From positions 15,774,124 through 15,838,123 of the forward strand of contig NC_030851.1 of NCBI RefSeq assembly GCF_000208745.1: a stretch of DNA of 64,000 nucleotides. The letters run 5' to 3'. The notes under the pieces are model-generated. The model did not search any database and was not told the origin of the DNA. It worked only from the letters and a program-made list of their open reading frames with translations. The stretch comes from Theobroma cacao (Eukaryota > Streptophyta > Magnoliopsida > Malvales > Malvaceae). Position numbers and translations under genes: made by a program. Each line of letters starts with the position of its first letter. Within the stretch, counting starts at the first letter, position 1. Positions 1 through 11,001 of this stretch are shown piece by piece.

Positions 1-684
1 TTGATTCGAAAATGATTATTAATATATTTTGATGCGAAAAATTTTATTACCTTGATTATTTATACTTTATAAGAATTTCTCGATTTCTATATAAGGCACA
101 AACCCTCGTTTGAAACGAATTGCTTTTATAATCTTGCATTTTTATATTCAACTGATCTGCTGTTTGCTTGTTTTCCCATCTACGCCCTACTCGTTGAGTT
201 GATGATTATCACTGAGTCTATGAGACTCACAACCCTTTATTTCCCCTTTTGCACATAGGGATCAGCCTAACGTGTAGTCAGTGATGCGTTCGGTCCACCG
301 TGAATAGGTAAAGGCATCTCTTAGCATTTTATTCGGAGTCGCTTCCCTGTTAGAGGTCAAGTCGTAGCATTTTATTTATTAAGTTGTAAACAAATTCTAA
401 ATTTTTATATAAGCATTAATTGGAAGATTATAGATTTTAATACATATACTTACGAATAAAAGGGAAAAAGTTTGTATTGATTTTTTATATTTATGGTTCA
501 ATTTGGTATATGAAAGTATCAATATTATATGGTGACTGAATGTAGTGGATTAACGAGCAAATTCTAGACAAGCTTGTTCGAGACTTGACGAGTCTTTTTC
601 GGAAGTCTTGGACACCAGCTGTGACCAGGGAGAGGTTGTTGCAATATATATATATACACATATATGTGAAGAAAAGGAGTGACA
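1..684. other. Unassigned AT-rich flank, possibly an old LTR remnant
   Basis: I see no credible coding region here; the two short ORFs around 491-815 are chance frames, apart from the Copia part that starts near 685. Bases 205-330 carry a phrase with stop-like 'tctatgagactcac' wording followed by pyrimidine-rich DNA, which resembles the 3' part of some plant chromovirus LTRs. That resemblance is from memory and weak. A short TA-rich run (about 643-668) precedes the Copia coding remnant. Confidence 0.3.
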
Positions 685-1170
685 ACAAAGTTTGTAGACT
701 TGTTAAAGCTCTTTATGGGTTGAAGCGGCACCAAGAGTTTGGTATGAAAGAATCAATGCATATTTACTCAATAAAAGGTTCATATGTAGCTCAAATGAGC
801 CTACAATGTATCTAAAGACTTTGAATGGTTTGGTGAATCTCATAGTTTCCATATATGTTGATGACATACTTGTAACAAGTCCTAACAGCTATGTAATGGA
901 TGACTTTAATATGCAAATGAAGCTTGAGTTTGATATGATTGATCTGGCAGATATGACATATTTCTTAGGTATGGAATTCATGTAGAGAGATGATCAAATA
1001 CTACTACATCAAAATAAATATACAAGAGATCTACTTAGGATGGATAAATGTAAAGTTGCACCAACTCCTTTGAAATTTGATGCAAGCTAAGTAAAGAGGA
1101 TGGAGAAGCTAATGATGATGTAACTCTTTGCAGGAAATTAATTGGTACTTTGCTTTATTTATCTGCTACC
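685..1170 (+). pseudogene. Copia K: reverse transcriptase fragment
   Basis: This is a broken piece of a Ty1/copia pol gene. The frame around 690-740 reads KALYGLK, the conserved phrase before the RT active site. Bases 851-870 encode IYVDDIL, with the YVDD catalytic box. The following segment reads like the Copia RT connection (FLGMEF near 965, then a tract on local peptide QNKYTRDLL near 1013). Several stops and at least one frameshift are present, for example at 982-984 and 1087-1089. The frame ends in LSAT at 1170, exactly where the LTR of element C begins, so C inserted into it. The RNase H half of this copy should lie beyond base 64000, on the far side of C. Confidence 0.85.
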
Positions 1171-2702
1171 TGTTGTCAGATTTATCATGCAAGTGCACGT
1201 ATAGTTAACAAATAATATAATGGAAAATAAAGTATCAATCCCATGAGGAATTACACCAAAATTTTGCCAAGTATTAAAATTAACACAACTTAATCTTATT
1301 CAAACAACCAAATTGAAAATTACTGAAAACTAAAACTAATAGCAAGTATAGCAATTTAAACTATAAAAATCAATCAAACAAAATTTAGAATTACAATATC
1401 CCCTCCACACTTCATTTGAATCTCTTCTACTCTCTTTTTACTTACTAAACAATTGAGTTGCTAACCTAAAGTTCTAATGTATTTATAAGTCTCTTATAAT
1501 GTTTATAAAAATATCTTTTTTAATCAATCTACTATATTATGCAAATTGCAATTAAGAAAGACTCATTAAACCTAGACTTTAATTATGGCTACATATGACT
1601 TGTAAGTCTATTCCTACCATACACATAAATTAAATCAATTATCTCATGCAATTAAAATTAATGATATGCTATTTAATCCAAGGCTTACACTAAACTCCCT
1701 ATTCCAATTCCATTTACATTACCTTATCTATCTAATTAGTGATCAGGTAATCAGACACATTAATCACAAGATTAAAACAAACAACTCAAACACTATCAAT
1801 CATAAGTAAGAGTATTAAAAAATTCAAACTATATGTTAGGCTTAATTGCAATTCTAGATAAGAAATTTAGTTCCTCATAACTACTAAAAGTATCATTAAA
1901 AAAAGTTTAACCATCAACACAAAGCTAGGAAAGTATAAAGAGAACTAAATAAGAAAAGAAAACTATGATTTGTCAAGTGATCTTCAATCTTCAAGAGTTT
2001 TTCCTTGCTTTCTTGCTTGCTTGGTGGCTCTTTTTCTTCAAAGAAATCTATCTTAATTATTGTCTCCAAGTGCTTTAAAAGCATCTTTAAATAAGCTTTA
2101 AAAGGACCTAATTTGAGTCAAATTTGGAATCAAAGTGTTCGAGATATCGTGTCGATGCCGCAACCCCATTTTTTTTGGCATTACAACACCTAACTTTTTA
2201 GTTTTTAGGAGCTACTACCTCAATTTTTTAGTGCCACAGCGCCGAACTTGTTGTCTCCTAGAATGCTCTACCACACATAATCAACTTATGACATAGTTTT
2301 CTCCTTGATCTAGGTCGAACTGGGTAAAGTGTAAATGAAAAAGTTGTAACCCTATCTCGTAGGTTTCCAATTGCTAAAGAATCACATCAATTGGACGTCT
2401 AGAATGAGAGTTATGCTCAAAATACTGAAACATGTACGAGATATGCACTTGGCCATTCATGCACTCTTCTTTACCAATTGAAGCCGTTTTAATTGAACAC
2501 TTACAAAAGCATAAAATTAGACTAAACTAAAAGCAATTTAACATAAAAATAAAAGAAAACAACTTAAACTAAATAAACCCAACATGATTTACTAAACTAA
2601 GGCAAATAAATAAAAATACCTAATTCCAAAACTAAATTTCAAGAACTTAGCCAATTTAATACTCAAAATGTGACAAAATAATTCTATAACATAGAGTTAT
2701 TC
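1171..2702 (-). repeat. Element C 3' LTR
   Basis: About 1.53 kb. It begins on the plus strand with tgttgtcag and the family block 'gcaagtgcacgta', shared in diverged form with the LTRs starting at 8394, 15668, 16695 and 59607. At the other end the phrase 'atagagttat' adjoins a polypurine tract on the minus strand. The homologous B and D LTRs run from TGATAACTC to GACAACA or GAACAACA on the minus strand. Here the first bases are mutated (GAATAAC), so the end at 2702 is set by alignment. Confidence 0.8.
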
Positions 2703-2715
2703 CACCTTCAAACTT
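2703..2715 (-). other. Element C polypurine tract
   Basis: Minus strand reads AAGTTTGAAGGTG directly before the 3' LTR. The same site reads AAGTTTGGGGGTG in B (10251-10263) and AAGTTTGAGGGTG in D (29177-29189). This is the expected primer site for plus-strand DNA synthesis. Confidence 0.7.
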
Positions 2716-4299
2716 AAGATTTTGCTAGTCCTTGAGCAAAAACATAAAAGAAACTTTAAACAAAAGAAAACATGCAAATGATGAAAACAATTTAAATAAA
2801 GAAAACAACTTCTAGAACAACTAGTTAGAGATAGGTTTCACCAAATCAATCATCTGCCATAATTTTCTCAAAAGTTATCTTGAAATCTCAAGTCAAGGTA
2901 AAACAGAGGTATCATTCAAATTAATGATTCAATTCAAATGCAAGCTCATTCTTGAACAAGTTTTTGTGTGTGTGTGCAATCTTTTACAAAGAATATCATG
3001 CAATCCAGATAAGTTTATGCTTATGCAACATTTGAACTAATACAAGAATCCCATAGGTTTGCTTTTCATGTTTCTCTCCACTAATGTATACAAACACTTA
3101 ATCAAGGATCCTTAGGACTTTAATTGGCTTATAATGAATGGTTAAGGTCAAGTTAGGATAAAGGTTATTATAAGGCTCAAATCACCCTCAGCACATCAAT
3201 CATTCTAAGACCCTTTTAAAGCTCAAATTATACTCCAAGTAACGCTCCATACTTAACTTCAAGTTTTTTTTCCAACACCTTAATTTTTTTAACATAATTC
3301 TACACCCCCTAAACTGATTTCTTTTTAATCTAGATAGTGGGGTGAATACTAACCATATTTGAAATTTTCAACAACTCCATCCTTTTTGCATTATTCTTCA
3401 TTTAGGTAAATACACTTCCAAAAATGATTAACATACTTAGAAGTGAGGAATGCAAAATTGGAAATTTATTTATAGGCTAGGCTAAACAAACATGTGTTTG
3501 ACAAAGAAAAGGTAAAATTAGGCTCAACGGGGTATATTAGGGATAAAAATATATCAAGGTAGGCTTGAAAGGCTCAAACGGTCCAAAAATGGCCTAATTC
3601 ATTTCTTTAACTAAGTATTGCTTACGTTTTCGCCTCAAGAAAGAATCAAACAAATTCTAGAATTCATGACATAACCAAAATTCACATTAACAAAAACTGT
3701 CTTTAAATATGCACAACAGTTCTAAGCAAAAGATAAAATGCTCATTAAATGGAGATCACATCTTAATAATGATACTAACACAAGAATTTACACAATCTCA
3801 AATAATATCCATATTTTTCCAAAAGTCAAAGACAACAAGATAACTAAATTCTTATCATTGGATTGAAAACATATCATTAGAAAAGGCACAAAATCACTCA
3901 AGCTATCAATGAAATAGACTTTAAAAACTAAACATAAATGAAAAAGAAAAATGAGATAATCGTGCAAATGAAATAAACTTAAGACATAAATAAAAAGATG
4001 GTACCCTCCCCTAAACTTAAACTGAACATTATCCTTAATGTTTAAAATAAAAAAAATGATAAGTAAAACTCCTTTGACAATGGTAGAATGCAGAGAGAGC
4101 TCTGTTATTATTCTTCTTTGTCTTCATCATTATCCCCAAAGTTGTTGGGAGGGTTTGGTAAGGTGACAAAAATCAAAATAAGAGAAAGAATAAAAACAAA
4201 TTAATGGGGAAAATCTAAATAAATAAAAAAAGTAACTTCAAAGAAATAAAGTAAGAGTTCGAAAACATGGGTTACCTCCCAAGAAACACTTCTTTATGC
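2716..4299 (-). other. Element C noncoding internal region
   Basis: No coding region is visible. The stretch is AT-rich but conserved with the same region of element D (29190-31440). Shared blocks include 'gctagtccttgagcaaaa' near 2727, 'ggctcaaacggtc' near 3571, 'aactaagtattgc' near 3609, and 'gggttacctcccaagaa' near 4269. The last block is common to this element type, just downstream of the protease. Conservation without an ORF suggests a structural or packaging role (inference). The ORF on the minus strand at 4312-4509 overlaps the true protease frame and is not separate. Confidence 0.6.
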
Positions 4300-4872
4300 T
4301 CAATATCTTGACTATGGCACCCTTTTTTGCACAACTTTATCCATGAAATAAGGCTTGAGGCATAGTCCATTAACCATAAATATGCCAGTAACCTTACTAT
4401 CAATTTCTATTATTCGACAAGGATAAACCTTAACCATTTTGAAATGACCCAAACATATTGATTTGCATTTCCATGGAAAAAGCTTGAAGCGTGAATTAGA
4501 AAGTAACACGTGTTGTCTAACCTCAAAACTTGTTGTTGCAAAATATTCCTTGTCAAAATCCTCCTAACCAACTTATCAACTAAATCCACTTTATAGCAAC
4601 TATCTGTATAGGGATGATAGTTAGTTACATTAAACAAAATATACACTACTTCGTCCTCTCCAACTTTGAAAGTTATTTTGCCATTTTTCACATTATGATT
4701 GCTCCTGCCGTAGCTAAATAGGGTCATCCTAAAATAAGAGGAACTTCAATCCTCTTCCATCTCAAGTGCAATAAAGTCTACCGGAATATAGAGCTTCCTA
4801 ATTTTCACCGAAACATCCTCTATAATCCTCGTGGAGTACTTGATTTATTTGTTTGCTAATTGCAAGGTAACT
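4300..4872 (-). pseudogene. Element C protease region, 3' portion
   Basis: C-terminal part of the Athila/Tat-type aspartic protease and following linker. The minus-strand frame 4410-4727 contains KNGKITFKVGEDEVVY, which aligns by eye with VREGRMTFRVEEKVVEF in B and VKNGKITFRVGDEEVVF in D. Upstream (4728-4872) the usual PVDFVVLE-like and GRPFL-like phrases are present but broken by stops and shifts. The gene is cut at 4872 by solo LTR A and continues at 7617. Confidence 0.75.
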
Positions 4873-5499
4873 TGTCATGACCCAAATTTCGGGCCATGAT
4901 CAGCGCATGGGCCCAATGGACGTAGTCCACTAAGCCCAAGCAAGCCTGTTAATCTGACGTGCTCATCATTCCATCATAAACTGCTAAGTCATTTTTCAAA
5001 AGTTAGAATCAAATATTATTAAACATTGCCATCTCATACTGGCATACTAAACAAGTGTATATACATTTGTCTACAACATGTATCTTAACAATTTACATTA
5101 GGTTCGTCTATACACAACAAAATAATACTCGACTTACAGCGGAGGGACTCGAACGAATGTACAGCTATTGAATGCCGAGACACCTACCAAAAGATGGATA
5201 CCAATCTACAAGGACACTTTGTCCTAGTTACCGGCTGCCTCATGATCTGAAAACATGAAGTTGAAAACGGTGAGTATAAACCCAGTGAGTGACCAAGGAA
5301 GGGAACAAGCATACCATAAGGAATCTTTAACGAAATCATGATGCATTCTTTTTCAAAACAATGCAATTTGTTTTTGTTCTTATTAAAAACCCCTCATCAA
5401 GCCCTTAAATGATTGATCATTTGAAAATCATGAATCCATACACAACGAACCATTTGAAGAATGAAAGCTTCAATGATACGTAAACAAGTCAAATATGAC

Positions 5500-6045
5500 A
5501 ATGAATCTTCACTGCAGCGGAAAGGCATTCTCTCTGCAGCTTAGCTGCAGCGAGAATGAATTTTCGTTGCAGCGACGTTGGGATTTGGTTATTAGCCGAC
5601 CGAGGGTTTCTCAATTGGCCGAGGGTTTCTCACTAAACCTCCTCATTTTAAACTTAACTCATTTAATCCTTAATGTTGGAAGTCCATGTTCCGGCATGGT
5701 AGCAAAGAAGTGAAAGATAGGGCAGCAATTGGACAAGATAGGAGACCAAAACAAAAAGTTTTTCACTGCAGGGAGATTGAATCTCGCTACAGTGAAATTG
5801 TAACCCAGAAATAGAAAGTTTCTTGCTGCAGCTAGATTCTTTCTCGCTACAGTGAAATTCAACTGATGAAACAGAGAGTTTCTCGCTGCAGCGAGAATCC
5901 TTTTCGCTACAACGAGAAGCTACAGTTATTATCTCGCTGCAACGAAATTCATTCTCGCTGCAGCGAGAACCAGTTTTGATGAAGGTTTTCAAACCCGAGA
6001 GTTTCTCGCTGTAGTGAAATTGATTCTCGCTGCAGCGAGATATAG
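5500..6045. repeat. Palindromic 16-mer array in solo LTR A
   Basis: Many copies of TCTCGCTGCAGCGAGA, a perfect self-complementary 16-mer, or close variants. Perfect copies are at 5881-5896, 5953-5968 and 6025-6040, and imperfect ones lie between 5505 and 6020. Equivalent arrays sit in G (35565-35725, 43225-43435), H (48015-48180) and I (49570-49955). Chance ORFs across the array give CSEN-type repeats and are not genes. Confidence 0.9.
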
Positions 6046-6269
6046 GGCACTAAATGAAAATTTCCTTTTCTCCCAAAGAAAATCACACTGCTAAAATGTT
6101 CAAAACTAATAAGAAATACATAACAACTTTCCAAAGTTTAACATACCGAATTTCACATACATTACATCCATATACATAACTCATAAATCTCTTATAACAC
6201 ACATGTTTATGTATGTATATATGTATACGTATATACCCATCATCATTATACACACCATCCCATCATCAT

Positions 6270-6405
6270 CATCACCAGCTCATGCGCACTCCCTACTCGC
6301 ACATGGCTGGATCATCACTGGGTTATGCGTACTCCCTACTCGCACATAACCGGGTCATCCTCGGCTTATGCTCACTCCCTACTTGCACATAGCTGAGTTA
6401 ATATA
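6270..6405. repeat. 43-bp-period minisatellite in solo LTR A
   Basis: Three units containing 'actccctactcgcacat' or a one-base variant start at 6288, 6331 and 6374, so the period is 43 bp. The same unit, reversed, occurs about twice in each G LTR (near 35279/35321 and 42935/42977). Confidence 0.85.
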
Positions 6406-7616
6406 ATTACACAATACTATATTCAAGCATATATGTATATCAACATAATGTAGCCACATAAAAATCCATAATAACCTCATATCAGAACATAAACCATTTC
6501 TCAAGAGCTTGTTCCCAAGGCATTCATTTTTGAGAAAAGTTGTATAAATCATTCAAACACTTTGTTCAAAACAGTCATATTCCCAAAATGATTTTGATAG
6601 GCAGTCCACTCACCAGTATATTGTTGAGCCTTTAGATGATTCCAATTCCCATAATTGTCCAATTGGAAGGATGGGACTTCATTAAAACCTAGGTTCACAT
6701 TAGCATAAGCAATAGGTCAATTCACACACTATGAACCCTAAAAGCTATCTCTTAGCTAGCTTTCAATTACCACATTAAATGGCTATCTATGTTCACTATC
6801 TTAATCACTAAAAAGTAATGAACATACTCAACAATAAAATAGCTCACACTCCCAATTACCAGCCATTATTCATAGCTAAAAACCAAGCTTAATTCATCAC
6901 TTACCCTAGGGCTCCTTTGTAGTCAAATTCTCTTCCAATTGCTTCCAAATCAATAGGGTAATTCTCTCTTTCTCTCTCTAGAATGCCTAACTAGTGAGAG
7001 AAAGTATGAAAATAAGATTTTTCAAGGGTTTTAAGGAGAGAGAGTGGAAGAATACAAGGGTTCTAGTCATGAGGGCTCAAAAGTATGAAAACTAGAGCTA
7101 GAGAGAGAAAATTTTGCAAGCTACATATCAAGCTTCCATGGAGGTTTTGAAGAAACGTGAGAGAGAAGAAGAAGAAGAAGACAAGCTGCTGGAAAATGGG
7201 AGAAGAAGTTGCTGGAAGAAAGTATTTATAGGCCAAACTTATCCATTCCCTTAAAATTACAAAAATGCCCTTAGCTTGTTCTCATGCAACCTTTTGTGCA
7301 ATCTTTTTACTCCTTTGACACCGGGACAAGATCCATAATGGTTTAGACATGCTTGGGTTCATGAAAACTTAAAATTTTAACCCGAGTTGAAAAAAGACCA
7401 TTTTGCCCCTACCGTGAAAATTATTGTCATTTTTAGTTTTCTTCGTGTTTTCATCATTACACATCATTTATGTAGTCTTATGCCTATTTAGACCTTAAAA
7501 TATCATAAAACTTTCTTTTGAGAGCTTATTAGAGAAAATGACGAAACTACCCTTGGCTCGTATTATTACATCTATGCTTATTTACAAGCCTATAGAGGTT
7601 AGGGTCTCACAAAACT

Positions 7617-8393
7617 GTTGTAGGTTGTATCTCATTAAGTTCAAGTTTCCTAGCTATAGACAAAGGCCTACGTGAAACACTAATGCCTAAATCACACAAA
7701 GCTTTTAGAAAATTCAACTTTACCAACAGTACAAAGAATAGAAAAACTTCCTAGATCCTTAAGCTTTAATGGAAGCTTATTTTGGATTAAAGCACTACAC
7801 TCTTCAGTAAGTGCAATTGTCTCAAAATCCTCCAATTTCCTCTTTTTGGACATGATCTCTTTAAGGAACTTCACATAGGAAGGTATTTGTACCAAAGCAT
7901 CTACAAAAGGAATGTTAATGTGAAGTTGCTTGAAAACATTCAAAAATTTTCAAATTGCTTGTTTATTTTCTTTTGCTTCAATGCTTGATGAAAAGGAATG
8001 AGAGGCACATCTAGCTTGACTTGTGGTAGTGTGGGTACTTTCTCTCCTTGCTTGTTTTATCAACTTGAACGTGCTTGCTAGAAATATCTTTTTGATCAAC
8101 TCTATCTTCACCATGTGCCTTTTCCTTACCTTTTACCTCATCAAGCTACTTATAACTCCTTAAAGTAAATACATTGCATTGCTCTTTTCCCTTTCTTCTA
8201 GGATTTAGTTTAGTGTCACTTGGTAAAGTTCCCTGAGGCCTATTATTAATGGCATTGGCAAGTTGACTAACTTGTGTCTCAAGATTTCAGAATGATGTTG
8301 CTTGACTCTGAATGAGAGAGTCAGTCTTTTCTATGTATTGCACAAATATCTCTTCCATAGGTGGCTTTTTCTCAAGCATAGGAGTTTTAGCTT
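7617..8393 (-). pseudogene. Element C protease N-terminal part and gag C-terminus
   Basis: Continuation of the C gag-protease gene upstream (minus strand) of solo LTR A. The open segment 7692-7943 encodes 83 residues including IPSYVKFLKEIM, KKRKLEDFE, EECSALIQNKLP and LKDLGSFSI, the conserved phrases before the protease in B (13339-13599) and D (32180-32340). The protease motif region near 7650-7690 reads roughly DLGISVS, so the usual D-L-G-A-S is altered. The part from 7950 to 8393 encodes the gag C-terminus (LPSDT, TQVSQLANAI and ending near KTPMLEKKP) with stops. It stops at 8393, where B inserted, and resumes at 61796. Confidence 0.75.
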
Positions 8394-10250
8394 TGTTGTC
8401 GATTTTGCGCACGCAAGTATATGTATCAAACAAATAATATAATGATGAAGTAAAGTATCGTTCCCACGAAGATTTGTTCCTGAATCTTTACTAAGTACTA
8501 AAATTTATGACAAATTAATCTTATGTAAGTAACTTAAATTTTTAAAAAATTAATTAAAACAAAATTAAAACAAGCACTATGTTAACTAAAATAAATTACA
8601 ATTAATTGGAAAAAGCAATAGACTAAAACTTAGGATTATGAGTTCATTCAACACTTCAACACTTCATTTGATACTAGTTTATTTTATTATTTACATTCCT
8701 GAGTGGTTTTACTAACCTAGAATCCAAAGTTATGTATAAGTCTCCATCGCGATGCTTACGCAAATACCTAACTTAATCGGGTCACTATATGTCCATATGA
8801 ATCAATGAAATAAAGTTCATTAAGCTAGTATTTTAATTTGGTTATGTATACTCAAATCATGAATCAGATCACCTAAGTGACTTGAACATGCATTATTTAA
8901 ATCTTAGTCCAATCTAAAATCTCTTTGTAGATTCTCAATTAGAATCATCAATCAGTTAATTGTTGGCCAGACAATCCAAAGTATTAAGAGCAAATTTAAA
9001 TAAGCAAAACTATAACCATTCATCGTAAATAAAAAGGAAACAAATATTCAAATTACATGTTGAAATCCACCATGATCCTAAAAAGATATTTTAAGTCATA
9101 ATAACTAATAAAAACAATAAACAAAGAAATTTAACCATAAATCCAAGTCAAAGAAAATAAGAGAAACACAAAAATAGTGAAAGAAACTAAGTTTCAAAGC
9201 TTTGTAATCTCAATTCTCTCTCAAATTCTCTTGTTTTCTTGCTTTGTTCTTGACTCCTTTTCTCTAAAGTAGTTGGTTGCTGTCTCCCTTTAAAACATTT
9301 GAAAAAGGTCCCTTAAATAGGCTCAAAGTAACCTAATTTCCAAAATTCTGTCAAATTTTTATTTTTGGAAAATCATCTGGTGCTATGGCCATGATTTTTT
9401 GGCATTGCGACTCTAAATGTTTACTACAGTAGCGTTGCAGCCATGATTTCTTGGCACCACGATGCTCTAGCCTTGGAAAAATGTATGATGTGCTTCCTTT
9501 CACCAATGTTGTAGCCTTGTTCTCCTCAATGTCGTGGCCTTGGCTTCCTCGGTGCTATGGCCTTGATTAACTCAAGGCCGTGACCTTCCCCCACTTGTTG
9601 CCTTGTGCAGAACCACAGCAGTTAAATATCTTCCAACGTAATTTTCACCTTGATATAATCCTAATTGGGTTAATTGGTAAACATGAAAGTTTTATCCCTG
9701 TCTCTTACCTTTCCAATGGATCAAGAATCACATTAATTGGGCTTTTGGAGTGAAAGAAATGCTCCAAATACCACATCATGTTTAATCCATGTGTACTCTT
9801 ACAATGCTCTGAATTAGACAAATATTTCAACCACGATCCGATCAGAACTACACACAATGGTAACATAAAAGTTGTAGCCCTTCCTTTTAACATTTTATTG
9901 GTCTAAGAATCACCTCATTTAAAGTTTTAGAAAGAGAGATATGGTCAAAATACCACAACATATGTGAATGAACCCATCACCATACTTGCACAGATTTTCA
10001 TAAAACAAGTCTTTTTCATCAAATTTCCTACAAAAGTAATAAGAAAAATTAGCAATAACTACTCTTAAAGTAAATTAAAATAAAATAACATAAAATTAAA
10101 CTAAAATAACATAAATTAACTACTCAAAATGTAATCAAACTTAAACTAGAAAAACACTTAAAATGCTAAAATTCGAACCTAAAATCTCAAAGATCTAGCT
10201 ACTTAAGCCCCAAAATTATGTCAAAATAACTCTATATAATAGAGTTATCA
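8394..10250 (-). repeat. Element B 3' LTR
   Basis: 1857 bp, plus-strand start TGTTGTCGATTTTGC and end AGAGTTATCA. On the minus strand it runs TGATAACTC...GACAACA. It matches the 5' LTR of B (15668-16694 joined with 61116-61790) over its length. It contains repeated phrases about 'gtgctatggcc' near 9380-9560, low-complexity variants found in the other Athila-like LTRs too. Confidence 0.9.
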
Positions 10251-10479
10251 CACCCCCAAACTTAATATTTTGCTAGTCCTGGAGCAGAACATAAAATAAA
10301 ATGCAATAACATAAACAAAGAAAATAACTTAACTAGAAATCAATTGCACCAATTCAACAATCACCTTTAATATCCTTAAAAGTTAGCTCAAATTCTAAAC
10401 TCCAAACAACACACAAATATTATTCAATTTCATGTTTCAATTCAAATGCAAGCTTATTGTTAAGTGGATTTCTATGTGT
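10251..10479 (-). other. Element B polypurine tract and start of noncoding internal region
   Basis: The minus-strand polypurine tract AAGTTTGGGGGTG (10251-10263) abuts the LTR. The following 215 bp match the homologous internal DNA of C and D (the 'ttttgctagtcc' block, then 'caaatgcaagctt'). Homology stops near 10479, where Copia sequence begins. Confidence 0.75.
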
Positions 10480-10985
10480 CTATGGAGGGGTTGAAGTTCA
10501 AGTTAAAAGATACAGAGATACTGCATTTCAATCCGATAAGGATGATAGCAAATCAGAAAGTGGGTTTATATTTACCTTAAATGGTAGTGCTATCAGCTGT
10601 AAAAGTTTCAAGTAAGCAACGATTGCAAATTCTACAACCAAGGCTGAATACATCTCCATGTCTGAGGTAGCGAAGAAGAGGGTTTGGATCAAGAAGTTCA
10701 TAATTCAACTTGGTGTGGTTCCTAGCATTGTTGATCCTACAACTTTGTACTGTGACAACAATAGAGCCATTGCACAAGCAAAGGAATTGAGGTCTCATCA
10801 ATGGTCCAAACATGCATTGTGACATTATCACTAGATCAGGGAGATCATTGGAAGAGGTGATATTAATATAAAGAGAGTACCCACGAAAGATAACTTAGCT
10901 GATCCTTTCACTAAAGTTTTATGCCAGTAGAAACATGATCGCCACTTAAAGGGCTTTGGTATTAGATACATAGGTGATTGGCTTT
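10480..10985 (+). pseudogene. Copia J: RNase H remnant
   Basis: C-terminal RNase H part of a Copia pol gene on the plus strand. Readable pieces include SGFIFTLNGSA (10557 on), STTKAEYISMSE (about 10632-10667), VWIKKFI, LYCDNNRAIAQAKE (about 10746-10787), then IREIIGRGDI and NLADPFTK (about 10835-10916). The order and phrases match the end of Copia RNase H. Stops interrupt the frame, for example at 10611-10613 and 10819-10821. Everything 5' of RNase H is missing. This copy is distinct from fragment K, because J lies inside the B internal region while K is the target of C. Confidence 0.85.
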
Positions 10986-10989
10986 AGTG

Positions 10990-11001
10990 CTAGTGGGAGA
11001 T
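10990..11001 (+). other. Copia J polypurine tract
   Basis: 'ctagtgggagat' just before the LTR start is the typical plus-strand primer site of Copia elements. Confidence 0.7.

Larger units (their letters stand above)
4873..7611 (-). mobile_element. Solo LTR A (G-family gypsy) inside element C protease
   Basis: About 2.74 kb LTR, plus-strand ends TGTCATGACCC and GGTCTCACA, so the element strand is minus. It is flanked by TAACT (4868-4872) and AAACT (7612-7616), a TSD with one mismatch. No internal coding region is present, so it is a solo LTR left by LTR-LTR recombination. It belongs to the same family as the G LTRs (34037, 41693) and solo LTRs H and I: all share the terminal block 'cctctataggcttg' or its reverse, the palindrome array and a minisatellite at matching positions. 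Confidence 0.9.

Noticed and set aside
5663..5992. ORF of 109 residues with CSEN repeats (minus) and its neighbours at 5495 and 5949
   Set aside because: It is the palindrome array read through; frames on both strands give similar repeats, and the same array in other LTRs breaks them.
5500..6045. Possible CRISPR-like array because of regular palindromic repeats
   Set aside because: Spacers are neither uniform nor unique, the units are imperfect, and the locus is inside a plant LTR.
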